Shown: positions 22,351 to 35,714, counted from the first letter of the stretch. The stretch: DNA of 64,000 nt from Edolisoma coerulescens (GCA_013397115.1 VWZW01002639.1:248001-312000), one strand, 5' to 3'. The notes: generated from the sequence alone by a model not told the origin. Made by a program: numbers and translations.

Positions 22351-25300
22351 TGTTCCCATCTGTGGTCACCTCGTGCTGCAGAGCCTTGAGTGAGAGACAG
22401 AGCCAGGCTGCTGACGTGAGAGGGTTTGTGGAGCTGATTTGGCTCCTGCTGTGACAAGGACAGGGCTGAGGTCACAGGCAGCACCGCGGGCTCGTGGCTC
22501 AGTGTCCGAGGGAGAGGGAGCACCAGGGTGACGGTGAGATTGAAACATTGGATGATATCATCAGCAAATTGGGAAAGGCAACGCTCCTTATCGGAGACAC
22601 CTCGGGGCGTACGACAGCATCTGCTTCTCCTAATAAAGCTGTGTTCATCAGTGTCATCAACGAGCTCAGAACAGAATGACACATTTTCCTGTTCCACCCT
22701 TGTTAACCACGTAGGTCAGAGAGGATTGGAAATTCGGATAAAAGCGATAATGTAATTAATATTTGTGGGAAAGCAGGGAGCCTTGTTTTTCCATCCAAAA
22801 GCACTGCAGGGAGAGTGTTTCACTCAGGAGGAGCTGCTCAGCAGGTGCAGTGCAGGAACAATGGAACCCACACTCTTTAATCCCAGAGTTGGCCAAATAA
22901 ATGGATCACGAGATAAATTCGGACACGTGCTAAGAGCTTTAACAAATTAAGTACATTTAAAGAGTTTCTGTGGGTGCAGAATAAAGTAGGTACACTTTTT
23001 GCTTGCTGGCTTTAAATGACAAATATCTTTCTATATTTTCCAGATAAAATGTTAATAAATAAGGTGTGAAATTTTGTCTAACTGCTGATATTGAGGGTAA
23101 GTATCGTGGCTTCTTTTAAGATTGAGATATAATTCACAAGATGTGAGAATTCCAAGCAGTATTTGGCAGTTTTTGGAGGCAAAAATTAAAGGATTTTTGC
23201 ATATTCTTCCCTTTATCCCTGAAGTTGCTCCGTGCACTTCCCTGCCACTCGCTGTCGCTGGGATGAGACTTCTCTCTGGAGTGGCTGCTGGCATCTGGAA
23301 CAGCTTTTCCGCAACTTCCATGCTTCACCAGTTCCATCTATTTTTATATCTCATCTCTTCTCCCCTGACTATCGCTTTTAATTTCTCTCCATCTGCTTTT
23401 TATATTAACTTTATAACTCCATCTAACATTTGTGATGCAGTTTGCATGTAAAGCACCAGCTACCCAAAATGATGCCGAGGCTCAGAGTTAACCCCGTGCC
23501 ATGGCCCTGCTGCTCTGGAAGGCTGCTCCTCCTCTGGCACAGGTGGGAGCAGCTCCTGGCCAGTGGGCAGAGCAGAGAATCTCAGCATTTGAATATTTCA
23601 GCGTTAACCCTCAGGATGGAGAGCTGGTTGGGCAACACAGAAACCAAGAAAGTGGAGCTTGCAGACAGAAAATGTGAAATATTTATAAGCAGAGTGATGG
23701 CAAAGACAGAACGAGAAATATGGACAAACCCCTCATTTATTTATCCATCCAGATGAATCTAGAACTCAACTGACTGACAGCCCAGCTAATGGAAAGAGCC
23801 CAAATCCAGTGCTCCAATATTCAGTTTTTACCTTTAATTTTGTCCACAGATCCTATAGAATTTCACAGTCCATGAGCAAACCTCTCCCTGGGGAGGAAAA
23901 TTCCCATCTGGCAATTCCCTGTTGATGGACAGTGTTTGCAATGTCCAGGAGGTCATTCCCCATCTCCAATACTGAGAGTGATTTCAGACCCTTAAAAACC
24001 AAGCTGAGTGACTCAGCTGGTGAGTTTAACTTCCCAGACAGCTACAATAATAACCCAGCATAGAAAATGGGAGATTTAGAATTAATTTGGATTAAATGCT
24101 AGAGACAGAAAGAATGCAGTCAGTGCGGGCTGGTTTTAAGGTGCTTTGGAAGCCCTGTCGTGTTTCAGCTGCTGCCAGCTGCACATAAACCTGCACTTCT
24201 TGGTCTCTGCTCCTCTAAACAACCCTTTACTACAGCTAACAAATCTTCGGGGCTGTGTAACCTGTGTTTCACCCACCCTGACCCTCACACAACTTCCCAG
24301 CACAGTGTAAAACACCACCCGTGTATTTCCCTGTGCATTGTGCAAAGTCAATTCTTCTTTTTGATGTTGCTGAAGTTCATTTTATCTTGTGCCAGTATAT
24401 TCAAAATCTATTAATGTTTCACACATAAAATGAACACGAATCGAGCTCCTGTAAGATTTATGCTGCAGCCTGCCAGGGCCCCAAAGTAACTCCAGCATTG
24501 TTATGCCCCTGCCTGTGCCAAATTGAGCTCCTAATACTGTTGACAAATTGTCCAAAATTCACATGGATTTCTCCCTGACTGCTCTCCCAGTCCCCGCTGC
24601 AAGCCAGGCCAGTGAATTACACTTCCCAGAGCTGCTTCCAGCCCTGCCAAGCGACCCCCTCACCTGCAGAAAGGAAATTCTGGAAGGAAATGCAGGTGTG
24701 TTCAGAATTACTCCACCGAAATGCGGGTGAGTTATCCTTGAAAATCAGGCAACATCGGTCTCTCCCTTATTATATTCACTGTCTGCCTCTAGAATACCAG
24801 CACAGAGCCTAAACACCAGCTCTTTGCTCAGTCAGTGATTTCTGTCTCTGTGTGCTCATGGCTTTAAAACTTATTTATGCCTCTTCTTTTCAAAAGGCTG
24901 TGGATTACAGTTATTTTCTTTGCTTGCCCTTTTTTTGGCAGTCCTTCAAGATGTCCAGCTTAGCCTGTTATGACATAGTTTATGAACTTAAGCCAGTGGT
25001 ACAGGCAGACTGCTGGGGCTGAAATCAGGAGCTAAACAACTCAGGAGTTCTCAGTGCTCGTGGGCTGAATACAGCAGAAAACCAGGCTTGGAGAGATTTG
25101 GGAAAGCCATGGAATCCTTCCCACTCCCAGTGAGGACCAGCTCCCCTTGGACCAGGCTGGAGAGATGCTTCTCTGCCCTCTTCTTCCCTGCTGTTGTGGA
25201 GAGTCCACAGATTCCCTTTGCATCTTTGTGGTTTTTTTTTCCCAGCAATCACCTTTCCAAAATACAGAGATATTCTTTCTTAAAAACATAAATATCTCTC

Positions 25301-25650
25301 ATTGCAATTGGATTCATGGCTGCTTTGTCCAACCCACAGCAGGCAAGGAGAGCAGCCTCACCTCTTCCCAGAAGTGACCTTTTGGGCTTTTGAAACTCGG
25401 CCTTACAAAATCACTCACAGTCCTTTCCATCTTCCCTGATTCTCATCAGAGGAAGAGGAAGAAGGAAACTTTTGGTGGTTGGCACATGGGCACCATCCTC
25501 CCCTTCCTGCAGGAAGGACCAAGGCCTGCTTAGTGAGGGCCACAAACTAAACCAGGGCTCCTTTCCTTTCAAAATCTGCTCCTGTTGCCTTTCCCTAATG
25601 AGCACAGGTTATTTCTGTACCTACAATGCTTGGATAGCAGAAAGGACACA
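22351..25650. other. Intergenic DNA, no gene seen
   Basis: Unique sequence, AT-rich from about 22740 to 23450. No gene or interspersed repeat recognised. The open frames at 23122-23451 (plus) and 23052-23321 (minus) overlap each other and have no domain. Confidence 0.6.
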
Positions 25651-25740
25651 GAAAAATACATTTATTTTAAAAAGGAGATAGAAAAATACATCTATTTTAT
25701 AAAGGAAATAGAAAAATACATGGGTTCCATAAAGGAAATA
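25651..25740. repeat. 30-bp tandem triplication
   Basis: Three units of exactly 30 bases start at 25651, 25681 and 25711, each beginning 'gaaaaatacat' and ending 'aggagata' or 'aggaaata'. The first two differ at few positions; the third is more diverged in the middle (gggttcc in place of tatttta). Because 30 is a multiple of three, the plus strand stays open and would give a ten-residue peptide repeat of the form EKYIYFKKEI. I see no reason to think it is translated. Confidence 0.9.
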
Positions 25741-26283
25741 CCTTTGTTGTGTCTTTCCTTCCCCCCTTTGTTGCTGTTCTTCACATTGATTAAATCTTCA
25801 TTTAGCTTCATCATTTTTCTCAGGTTTCGTCTTGCATGCTCACTACACCTGGTTCCATAATCTGTTGTCATGGAAATCAGACAGATGTCAAAAACATGCC
25901 TTTGTCACTTAATTGTGTAATCCACACAAGAGAAAGAAGAATGGAGAGAAGTTCTGCGGGTTAAAGCAGAACAAGAAGACAATGGTGAGCTAAAACCCCC
26001 AAAAATTCCCTTTTACACCGATCGTTGTTCTCATTGCAGCCGCTGGGGAATGAAAACTTGTCAATATTGTTTCTGGGTGCTCAGTTTTGTCTGTTATTTT
26101 AAAACTAAAGGCTCCTGCCCCCTGTCCTTGAAAGGGTTTGGTGTCACAGGAGCAGATGTGGCCGTGCAGGGACGATCCCTGTGTAAGCTGCTTACCCAGG
26201 TGGGGCTGTGCAGGTGCTCGGGGAGCTCCAGCCCTGCCAGCAGCATTAGAGGGTTTGTGTTAATCCATCATGGACAGCAAAAC
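25741..26283. other. Intergenic DNA, no gene seen
   Basis: Unique sequence between the 30-bp repeat and the longest CR1 copy. No gene recognised. Confidence 0.6.
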
Positions 26284-26482
26284 AGGAACAAACTGTGTCC
26301 AATTCTGGGCCCTTCAGCTCAGGAAGGACGTGGAGACACTTGAACGTGTCCAGAGGAGGGTGACAGGGCTGGTGAGGGGCTTGGAACACAAGTCCTGTGA
26401 GGAACGGCTGAGGGAGCTGGGGGTGTTTAGCCTGGAGAAAAGGAGACTCAGAGGTGACCTCGTCACTCTCTACAGCTCCTGA
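26284..26482 (+). pseudogene. CR1 ORF2 C-terminal fragment
   Basis: In frame with 26270 the translation contains VQFWALQLRKDVETLERVQ, then GLEHKSCEERLRELGVFSLE and KRRLRGDLVTLY, ending at a stop at 26480-26482. This is the characteristic C-terminal tail of the CR1 endonuclease/reverse-transcriptase protein. Catalytic domains are absent, so it cannot be functional. Confidence 0.88.
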
Positions 26483-26784
26483 AAGGTGGTTGTGGTCAGG
26501 TGGGGCTCGGTCTCTTTCTCCAGGCAGCAACTGACAGAACGAGAGGACACAGCCTCAAGCTGCCCCAAGGGAAATTTAGGTTGGATATTAGGAAAAAGTT
26601 TTTTACTGAAAGAGTGATAAAGTTCTGGAATTCTCTGCCCAGGGAGGTGGTGGAGTCACCATCCCTGGATGTGCTTAAAAAAATATTGGATGTGGCACTC
26701 AGTGCCATGGTTTAGTTGAGGTGTTGGGGCATGGGTTGGACTCGGTGATCTTGAAGGTCTCTTCCAACCTGGTGATTCTGTGTG
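26284..26784 (+). mobile_element. CR1 LINE 3' part including end of ORF2
   Basis: This is the longest CR1 copy in the window, about 500 bases. It covers the last part of the reverse-transcriptase reading frame and the whole 3' untranslated region, ending at 'ggtgattctgtg'. It belongs to a different subfamily from the 'ggccctggcaca' copies: its tail has 'gggaggtggtggagtcacca' and 'ggttggactcggtgatcttg'. Truncation at the 5' side is the usual outcome of LINE retrotransposition. Confidence 0.93.
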
Positions 26785-28381
26785 TGTGAAAGCCAAGGCT
26801 CAATCCCTAAAAATACAGCAGGATGGGAAGAGGAGCCTCAGCTCTCAGAGGAAATGGATTTCTGTCCTTGCTGGGACTGCAGAGCCCGTTGGATGTGCTG
26901 GGGTTCGGTGTCACCAAGGCAGGGGTGACGTCCTGCAGAGCACTGAAGTTGTGTTTGCCCCAAAATGCTGTGACCCATTTGTATATTTTTGTCTTAGCTG
27001 AAGAGCGGGGTGAAAATGCAATCTTGAGGTAAAATGGTATCAGACGAGGCCACTCCTGGGGCTGGAAATACAGGCAGCCATCTGTGCTCCTTACTCTTGT
27101 GACCAAGATTTATCAGCTCAACATCCACAGCAAAAAATTCAGGAATTTTGTGCTTTTAGTGCTCAGCAGCTCTGTCGAGGACATCACCTTCCATGCGTGT
27201 GTTCATGCAGCAGTTCTCCAGTCACCTGCTTATATTCCCTTATATTTTTTATGTGATAGGTACTAAGCACAGAATAGATTTTTTTGTGCTTGTTACAAGG
27301 GTAGCCCATGATATCTGCTTATACATCTATTTTAAAATGTCAGCCAGACAAATGAACCTGGCTGAAATAATGCTGGATCCACAGAAATTCCCTGCTCACA
27401 GGAAATTTGCAGTGATTCCTTGTTGGGGGTGCAGCTGGATCCTGCTTTGTAAATTCACCACAGCAACCCGTCGGAAACACAAAGATATTTTTTAAGGTAT
27501 AAAAACACCTCTGAATCTGTGTTATTATAGGTAAAGCAGTGAAATGAAGGATTGAAATGAGGATGGAAGGAAGGATGGAAGGAAAGGAATGAGCCTGAAG
27601 CACAGATTTGAGGCTGAATTTGCTGAGTGTGGCTGTGGAGGAAACAACCTTGAATTACAAATCGAGCACATCTGTCCAGGCACCAGCGAGACACAGCTCC
27701 AGCAAACCTCAGTGCCCACGATTTCACACAGCCCCTTTCCAGAGGAGAGCAGCACTTTCCAGAGCTCAGGAGCTGCAAAATGTGCAGGGAGCCCCTTCCT
27801 GCAGGCGACCCAGGGGGATGTGCTGAGAGCTGCTGGGTCAGAGCTGCCCCAGAAAGCGCCTAGCTCCAAAGTGCCACGAGCACCACGACGCCAGCCAGCA
27901 CCCAGCAGGCTTTGAATATTTCATCCAGCACAATGAATTGTAGCTTTTCAGGATTAATTCATATTGCTGCAACAATGTGAGCGTTGGAGAAGGGTGAAAT
28001 TAACGTGTTATTTATGCTGAAATTGCGTTGACTCACGAGCGGTGTTCCTGGAAGGCTGGGAAACAGAATAATTTTGAATAAATTATTGATGGTTTTAAAA
28101 GCCTTGCTTATTGATTACAGGTTATACTCTTAGATTAAAAGAGTGCAGCTAAGACCTGTCAGAGTCTTTCAAAGTCAGTTCATCAGGGTAAACAAGTGCC
28201 ACTGTGCTGGAACCCAGAGCAGCCAAAGAGGAGCAAAAGTTTAAAATTTGCTTTATGGCTTAAAACCCTTCTGTTTGTCATCATTTTCTCTTTCTAAAAA
28301 TTACTCTAGAAGAAAATTAAATAAATTAAATACTCAAGAGAATAAAATAAAACTATAGAGAGGCAGCATGTCCTCCATGAC
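26785..28381. other. Intergenic DNA, no gene seen
   Basis: Unique sequence. A purine-rich GGAA/GGAT stretch lies at about 27549-27590. The plus frame 27589-27915 and the minus frame 27525-27869 overlap the same G/C-rich stretch, and neither has a domain. Confidence 0.6.
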
Positions 28382-28486
28382 TGGATGTGGTGTTCAGTGC
28401 TCTGGCTGACAAGGTGGTGATAGGTCAAAGGCTGGACTCGATGGTCTTGGAGGAGTTTTCCCACTTTAAGGATTCTGGGATTCTGT
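28382..28486 (+). repeat. CR1 LINE 3' tail
   Basis: A short tail with 'ggctggactcgatggtcttg', 'ccactttaaggattctgg' and a terminal 'gattctg'. It belongs to the same broad subgroup as the copy at 26284-26784 (ggactcgatgatctt type). Only the last hundred bases were inserted or survive. Confidence 0.85.
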
Positions 28487-31400
28487 TCAGTGTTGGTGTT
28501 GGGTGATCCCTCCCTCAGACAACCAAATTTGCTGCTCCAGCTGTGTGCACTGAGCAGGGGAAGAGCAGAGTGACCCTGGCAATAACTCAGCTCCCGGGTT
28601 TTCCCCCAAACTCTCACCCACAGGTTCTCTAAAATGCTCTGCGTTGTTCCAAACACAGTGGCAGCATCACCACGGGCTATTCCCAATTTCCTCCTGGATA
28701 ATTGAAGGATCCTATTACTGTGTTTAGTTTCTCATTCTGTTCCCTCACACAGTGCGCTGTGGTCATGTGCATTTCACCCTAGAGGTCTTCAGCAAATTCC
28801 TGTAATTACTTCTCCCCATCTCTTGTTCATTTATTCCAACAGAAATTATCTCTGAACATTAGTTCCATTTGCTAAATCTCCTCTTGCTTTATTAACTTTA
28901 ATCAAACTGATATATCCTGCTAAATGAAAGGTGGTCTGGATGCCCATACCTGGCTCAGCCCTCTTCCCGGGGGGAAACACCCTCTCGAAACAGTGACACG
29001 AGTTAATTTTGCAATTATCAGAATGGAATCTGGCCGCTGTAATTTCAGTTATTGAGCAGTTGCCACTGATGCCATTTAAAAGCTGCCTCGCTGCTGTGAA
29101 AGAGATCTGAAAAAAATTCCGTGTGCAGTCACTTGAATTTCAAAGTGAGTTCTCCGTGCCATGGAGATGCATCTCCACTGCTGTTTGCTTTTCACGGGGT
29201 TTGGAGGGAAGGGAAATTCAGCTGGGCAAAGGCCACTCCCTGCTCATGGAGGGATGTGATTAAAGAAAGGGAAAGAGAAAGGGTTTGGCTTTCATTTGTA
29301 TTTATTTTTAGAATTGGTGAGCTGCACAGATTCTGGGGTATTGGGGAAACACAAAAGGCTGGTTAAATACTTCATAACTCGCATTGCTGCTGAAGAAAAA
29401 ACTCCCAGAGAAAAAAAAAACCACACATGAGAAGGATGACAGCTTTAAAAATCCTCATTAAAATCAACCCAACCAGACCTCTCAAACCATTTTGACTTCA
29501 ATTATTCTGCTTTGCTGTGTCAAACACACATTAACGGCCCAGTCCTGTTCCCATGGCAGGCAGGAGAAATATTGCCCCTTGTCTGAACAGAAGGGAGCAG
29601 GAGTTCAAGAGTCAAGGCAGAGATCTCTGAGGAAGAGATAAAAGCTCAGCCTCCAGCTCCTGTTTTCAGAGTGTGTTCAAACTGAGTTGATAACCAGAAA
29701 AGTTGATTGTATACATATATATATATAGCAGTATGTAAAATACAGAGGTAAATGTATGTTGATGCTCTTTATTGTAAATCTGAATTCCTGCTTGGAAAGA
29801 TGAAGGGAGGGAATGTCCTCCTTTGTGCCATCATTACTAACAGGAGCTCAGAAGGAGTTTGGTGTGGTTTCATCAATCTAAAAGCATTGCTAAAGCTCAG
29901 AGAGTACCAATACATGTGTTAGACTTTAGGATATGTCCCAGTAATGCACAAAAAATGCTTTATCACAGTAAACTGAGTTCCTCCTGAAGCACATGTCTGC
30001 TGTGTGTCAGATTTCAGGGCTGAATAATGAATTGATTGGGACAAACACACTGAGTCATGTGGAAAGGAAAAGGATGAAAAGCCTGGCACGACACACAATT
30101 AATGAACTTTCTGTGCCGACAAAAACCAGAGGAAAGTCCAGAACAGACTCTTCACATGTGATTTCTGACTCTGCTCTGCCTGGACAACTGCTGGTCAGCT
30201 TTGGGTTCTGAGGTTGTCTCTGAAACGTGCATGGAGCTGCTTCTGGTTTTTAATTGAGACCAAAACCCATCAAACTTCTGAAACAGCACCTAAAATGCAG
30301 CTGCAATGAATGTGATGTGGAAATGAGCGACCCCACAGCTCCCGTGGAGTGGCCTGGTTCCATTGCACCAAACCCATCATGAGCCAGGTTTATGGAATCA
30401 TTTTTGGCTGCGCTCAGAAAATTCCCTGACTCCTGGGACAGCAGCAGGGAATATTTATTGATGTCTTTGGAAGTCGTAGATTTTCTGGCTTAGCTCCAGT
30501 GGAATTCGTAACCCCACAAACAAATGGGGCAAGAACCAGCCACGTGATGCCAGGGCAGGGTGCCAGCTGCCTGATTTGATCCTTGCTGTCTTCACAGATG
30601 TGGGATCCAGCTGTTCAATGGCACAAATAAATTCCTTCCCAGTGCAATCCCAGGAGTGGATTCAGGCAATGTGGAGCTCAGGACCCATCCCACTTCTGTC
30701 TCTGCTCTCGCTGTGGACTTGTACTCTCCCTATGGGATTTACCTGCCCTCCCCTCCCATCTGGACAAGGAAGTTTTAGAAGAACTGAGAAAAAACCTCGG
30801 TTCTTTTGCACAAGAATCTGGGCTTATCAATAAATGTTGATAAGGAAAAGCAACAGGAAAAATATAGCAAGGGGAAAATAATAAAAATAAAATGATGTTT
30901 CCAAACCTTTGGAGCCTTCAGCTCTTTTTTTTTTTTTTCCCCCCGACACATCTCTAATCCTCCCACTGCCTCCCAAAGAGAGCTTTGCTAACCTGTGGAA
31001 GTTTGATAGCTGGCCTCTTTTGTCCTGAATTTATCTTTATAGGAGTCCCATTGCCGGTTTGAAAATTAATAACAGCACAATCCCTGTACCTTACCTGAGT
31101 GAATTTGATGTATTTTCATGCTGTTCATCTTCAAATACCTGGACTGGTACTTTCCACTCTCCCTCAAGAGAAGATTTAAATCTCTCAGTCACATACTGGG
31201 AAGCAAGTCATCATTTTTAAGGCTTTGTTGTAAGACTTAGACCCTTGCTGGTCTAATTATATGTTAGGTAAAAACACAGGAGATGTTTATCTCTTACATC
31301 AGCTGGCTTGTAAAATCACAAATCTAAAATAACCCTGTGGAAGCTGATAAGCCAAAGGCAGAACAAAAAGCCCTGATAGCACAGACAAATAGGACAGACC

Positions 31401-33422
31401 CACAATAATGTGTGGTTTTGGAAAGGATTGGTAAATACTGAGAGCAAGGAGCCACTTTTCGATATCTCTGAACTTGTTCTCTTTAAATTGAGTCACACTC
31501 ACAGTGTTTGTAATGGATGGATCATTCCTGAAGTTTCTTAAATGTGACAAAACTATAAATCACCTGGAATCCACATTGCAGGCGCTGTATTATTTAACGT
31601 GTGTCAGCTGATCCTTTTACCCTCTAAGCCATCAAAATGTAAGGCTGAAAATATCAAGGTCTGCTAATTAACATCGTAATGTGATTGATGTCTTATTTTG
31701 ATTACTTCAATTTTACAGCATTTAATTTTAGACTGTGCACAGGTCTCTCATGTCAGCAGCTCTATTATTTCTATAAGGAGAGAAGCTCTTTTTTACAGCA
31801 ATTTTTAGTAAAGGAAGTTACTCTAACCCAGTAAAACACATGCAGGTTGCTTAAAGCATTTTGTTTTCAAGATGATTTTAAAATAAGAAATCCTAATGAA
31901 TGGAGCAGCCAGAGTCTTCACAGATATCATTCGTCCTCCTAGGAAACAATCTTTACAACCAGAGTAGAATTGCCACAAGGAACAGCTAAGAAAAATACAA
32001 ATATTCAAAATATGTGGAGTTTCTAAGGAAGAAAATTGCACATAAGTGTTTAAAAAACCTCTCTCTGTGTTCCTATATTGGTAAAGAATGTGTGTTTTCC
32101 TGATAGTGGAACTGGACTCTGTTAAATCATGCAATTTTAGTATTTAGGAGTTGATGGGATTTAGGATTTAGGAGATGGACCGAGCACCCTCCTCACAGCC
32201 ATTCACACAGTGCAGCAGGGCAGAGCTGGGGGATTTTTGGCCAGGACATCAGGGACCTTGTAAAGGTCTCCTGAAAATACAGGTTTGGACTAAAGTAATT
32301 TAGGTATGCCATGAGTGGGTGCCTTTGACGGGCTGCGTGTCTGCAAAGAGGCTTAAAATCATGGAATCAAATCAATTCTGGCTGGGGACAGAGTTCAGGT
32401 TCTTATCTGTAGAGATTTTGTGGAAAATTTTTCCAGTTATTGGGCAGTGTTAAGACATTATCTGTTTTCTGGGCTGTGTTCATATCAGGAGCAGAAGGGA
32501 GTGATGAAGCATGGATAAAACATCTCTTTGTAGCCCAAATTTCTTGGAAATAAGGCTGAATGCTGCAGCCCAGAAATGTCCCCAAAGAGGTCAGGCCAGG
32601 CTGTGGAGGAGGGGACACTCCCTCCTGACTCTGGAAATCAAAACCAGACCCACAGGAACCCACAGCTCCCTGCTTCTTCCATTCCCTCCTAGCCTGGCTT
32701 AGAAATAATAATAATACAATTAAGATATCTTGGGAGGTAGAGTGGAATAAATCCAAGGTGCTATTTTACACTGCAGGGATAGCTGGGAGGTGAGCCCAAA
32801 GTCCTGGGAGCCATCCAGGGTTAGGAAAGCCCTACTTAAGCCCTGATTTAAATGGCAAAACAACCCTTTGACTTATGTGGGTATGGATTGAATTCCCACA
32901 AGAGGGAAGTCTCAGAGAGCCTATTTTGATGTCCTGCAAAAGGTCTGTGGTCAGAGCCATAAAGAAAGAAAGGTTTGAGTCATCCCCATCCCAAAATCCC
33001 CAAATCCAGCCACGCAGTGCACTTTTCCTGGCATGGCTAAACAAAAGCCTCGGCACCTGGGCAATGCTGAGCTCCAAACCCTGGGACTGAGTTTGGAATG
33101 CTGCTTCCTTCATGGATCCCCCCCGAAACTCTTGAAATGCCCCATAAAGCTGCCTGTTGCCTGCCCCCAGCCCGTTCCTACCTGCAGCCCTGAGGAGCAG
33201 CTGGCACAGGGCTCTGCTCAGCAGATGGCTGGCACAGGGCTGGTGTGGGTTCGCTGGGCTCTGGCACAAGGCAGGGATGGAGGAGATAAAAACCTTTCCC
33301 ACAGCTGATGGATGCCAAAAATCCAGGCTGGTCCATCCTGGTGGGGTTGTTCTTTTCAGAGAGTGCGGTTTTGAGCTTGGTGCGTTGCCAAAAGTCAGCT
33401 GGATCTGTGGAGATTAGAAATT
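28487..33422. other. Intergenic DNA, no gene seen
   Basis: A 4.9-kb stretch with no recognised gene or interspersed repeat. Simple sequence includes a short TA run at about 29708-29726, T14 followed by C6 at 30925-30944 and a short AAT run at about 32704-32716. Confidence 0.6.
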
Positions 33423-33554
33423 GTCTGATAGCAGGGTGATTAGGGTCTGAAATCAGGGTTACTAGGGTCTGATATCAAGGTGATTAGGGTCTGACATCAG
33501 GGTGATTAGGGACTGAAATCAGGGTGATTAGGGTCTGATATCAGGGTTATTAGC
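33423..33554. repeat. 22-bp minisatellite, six copies
   Basis: Six head-to-tail units of exactly 22 bases start at 33423, 33445, 33467, 33489, 33511 and 33533, with consensus 'gtctgatatcagggtgatta' plus GG. Substitutions but no indels separate the copies, mostly at unit positions 2, 7-9, 12 and 16-17. The pattern suggests an array older than the 14-bp one at 7306. Confidence 0.95.
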
Positions 33555-33683
33555 ATTAATCACAGGGATGCTGGGCTTTGTTTTAACCACAGGGATTCCT
33601 CTGGCTCTTGCTTCAGGCAGCAGGTAGGGAGCTGAATTCATGCTTCAGGGGGATTTTCCATGGCATTTATTTTCTTAGGACAG

Positions 33684-33836
33684 AGAAATTGTGGCTGTCC
33701 CATGACTGGAAGTGTCCAAGGCCAGCTTGGACGAGTCTTGGAGCACACTGAGATAGTGGAAGGTGTCCCTGCCCATGGCAGGGGGTGGAAATAGATGATT
33801 TTTAAGCTCCCCTCCCACCCAAACCATTCTGAGATC
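33684..33836 (+). repeat. CR1 LINE 3' end
   Basis: Starts at 'gaaattgtggctgtccc' and continues with 'gaagtgtccaaggccagctt', 'tagtggaaggtgtccctgcc' and 'acccaaaccattctgag'. It is more diverged than the copies at 14351 and 52841. Confidence 0.88.
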
Positions 33837-34380
33837 TCCATTAACACAAAGAGATCAGTTTTTAATCATCCCAAGCAATTTTTAGGAGAAACAAGAAACA
33901 GCAGTGGAATATCAGACTTGGTTTCAGCAAGCGTCCCTCTAATTGGAGCCTTGTTAGGCTGTGGGTTTTGGATGCTGGGATATTTCAGAAAGCAACATTT
34001 GGTGTGAGGTCTGGGCACATTTATATGGGCTCTAAAGAACAGGAGAAAGAGAGGAATCTGCAGGAATGAGCTCCTGGAAGAGCAAACTAAACACAGGACA
34101 CTGTTAATTAAGCCTTGGAAAGATGAAAAGGGAGGGTAGAAAGAGGAATTTAACTGAATTTGATCTTGTGCTCTGTGATATTTGTATTTTTTCAGATCAT
34201 GGCTCCTTGTACATCCCTGCAGGATGGCTGGAAAAGCGGGAATGCCGTGGGAATCACGTGTCCCTCCCAGGGAAAGTAGATAAAACTAACTTCAAAGCAG
34301 AGCCCAAACCAGAGTCAGTGCTGACTGCAGATCATTTCCCTAATTAGAGGGTCAGCAGAAGTTCAAAAAGCTGGGTTTAG
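33837..34380. other. Intergenic DNA, no gene seen
   Basis: Unique sequence between two CR1 copies of opposite orientation. No gene recognised. Confidence 0.6.
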
Positions 34381-34570
34381 CCACAGAATCCCAGAATTCT
34401 TAAGGGTTGAAGGGACCTCCAAGATCATCAAGCCCAACCTTTTCCAACACCCACTAAACCACAGCACAAAGGGGCCATAGCTACTGGATTTTGGGAACCT
34501 TTCCAGGGCTGGTTCCTCCACCACTGCCCTGGGAGCCTGTTCCAATTCCTGACCACTCTCAATCAGCACC
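34381..34570 (-). repeat. CR1 LINE 3' fragment
   Basis: Plus-strand reading 'ccacagaatcccagaattct', 'gttgaagggacctccaagat', 'catcaagcccaacctt' and 'ccactgccctgggagcctgt' matches the antisense of a CR1 subfamily ending in agaattctgtg. It is diverged and 5'-truncated. It is the first of four consecutive minus-strand CR1 pieces between 34.4 and 39.3 kb. Confidence 0.87.
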
Positions 34571-35714
34571 CAGGAGGTGCTGCCCTGAGTGGGAAGCACG
34601 GAAAAAGTCTCACCTGGCAGCTGGAAGAGGAATCCTCCTCGTATCCCTCATTTTCAGTGTGTGCTCCATCAAACGCTGCACATTTAATGACATTTCTTTC
34701 TCCTGCTCAGGATATGTATCTGTTGAAATCTCCTCCCAGGATTTATCCTTTGATAAATCCTCCATCACCAACAGCTGGAATGGTCCTTTCCCCAAGCAAT
34801 CTTCCTTGCTTTTCCACCTCAATTTTTTCTCCCAGTCTGCTGTTTCATCTTGAGCTAAAAATAGTGAGGAAAAAAAAAACAACCCCGAGATTCAGTGAAA
34901 AAACACAAACCTCAATTAATTCCCGTATCCATTAGTAAAGAGTTTTTCCTCGAGGCACGGCCCACAAATATCTGTAAATCTCAAACTGTATCTTGGCTCA
35001 AAATAGATTTTGGGAGTCAAACTCTACAAATGAGCAATTAAAATGTGGCCCCTTGCTTAGGAATTCCTTTCTTTTTTTTACAGTTAAATATTCCTAGAGC
35101 ATTGGGCTCCACTCTGCACTTCCAAACTATCGACAACAAAGGCAGGGAGGGGGGATAAATCACCTTTTTACCTGCAAGAAGCATCTGATGAGCAGTAAAG
35201 TTGTCAAAGTAAGGCCATATTACTCATGGTGTAGACCTGTAGTGGGAGAAAAGTTGGAAAACCGCTTAAAACTGGGGGTTTCAGGCTCTGCTTGAGTTAT
35301 TCAAACCATTAGAAGATGTTTTCCATCTATATCTTCTTGCCAACACTTCACCATGTCCCCAAGGGGTCTCTTGCTCCCTGTGAGTCTTTCCAAGGGACAG
35401 AGGGGACAGGAGGGATGGGTCTTGCTCTGCTGTGGGATCCCTTGGGGGTTTATTTTGTCACTGCCTTCATGGCATTGCTGTGAAACCCCCAGGGACACCT
35501 GAGGACATTGGGGACAGTGCTGTCCATGCCCTGGGGCTGCTGGAGGATCCCAAGGTCTGGCAGCTCTGGGGAAAATCCAGCGCTGCAGGTTTTCCCTCTG
35601 CCTGGGTGTCTCTCCTGGCAGTATAATCCCATAAAACCTTGGGAATAAAGGGAAACTCCATTACCCTTAAAAACCTCGACAAAAAAGCCCCACCCTCAGC
35701 CGGGCCAGGTTTTC
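34571..35714. other. Intergenic DNA, no gene seen
   Basis: Unique sequence. An A-rich run lies at about 34870-34880. The frames 34491-34853 (plus) and 34610-34882 (minus) oppose each other and have no domain. Confidence 0.6.

Noticed and set aside
22065..22697. 210-codon minus-strand frame
   Set aside because: Its middle is antisense CR1 and the rest has no domain or splice support.
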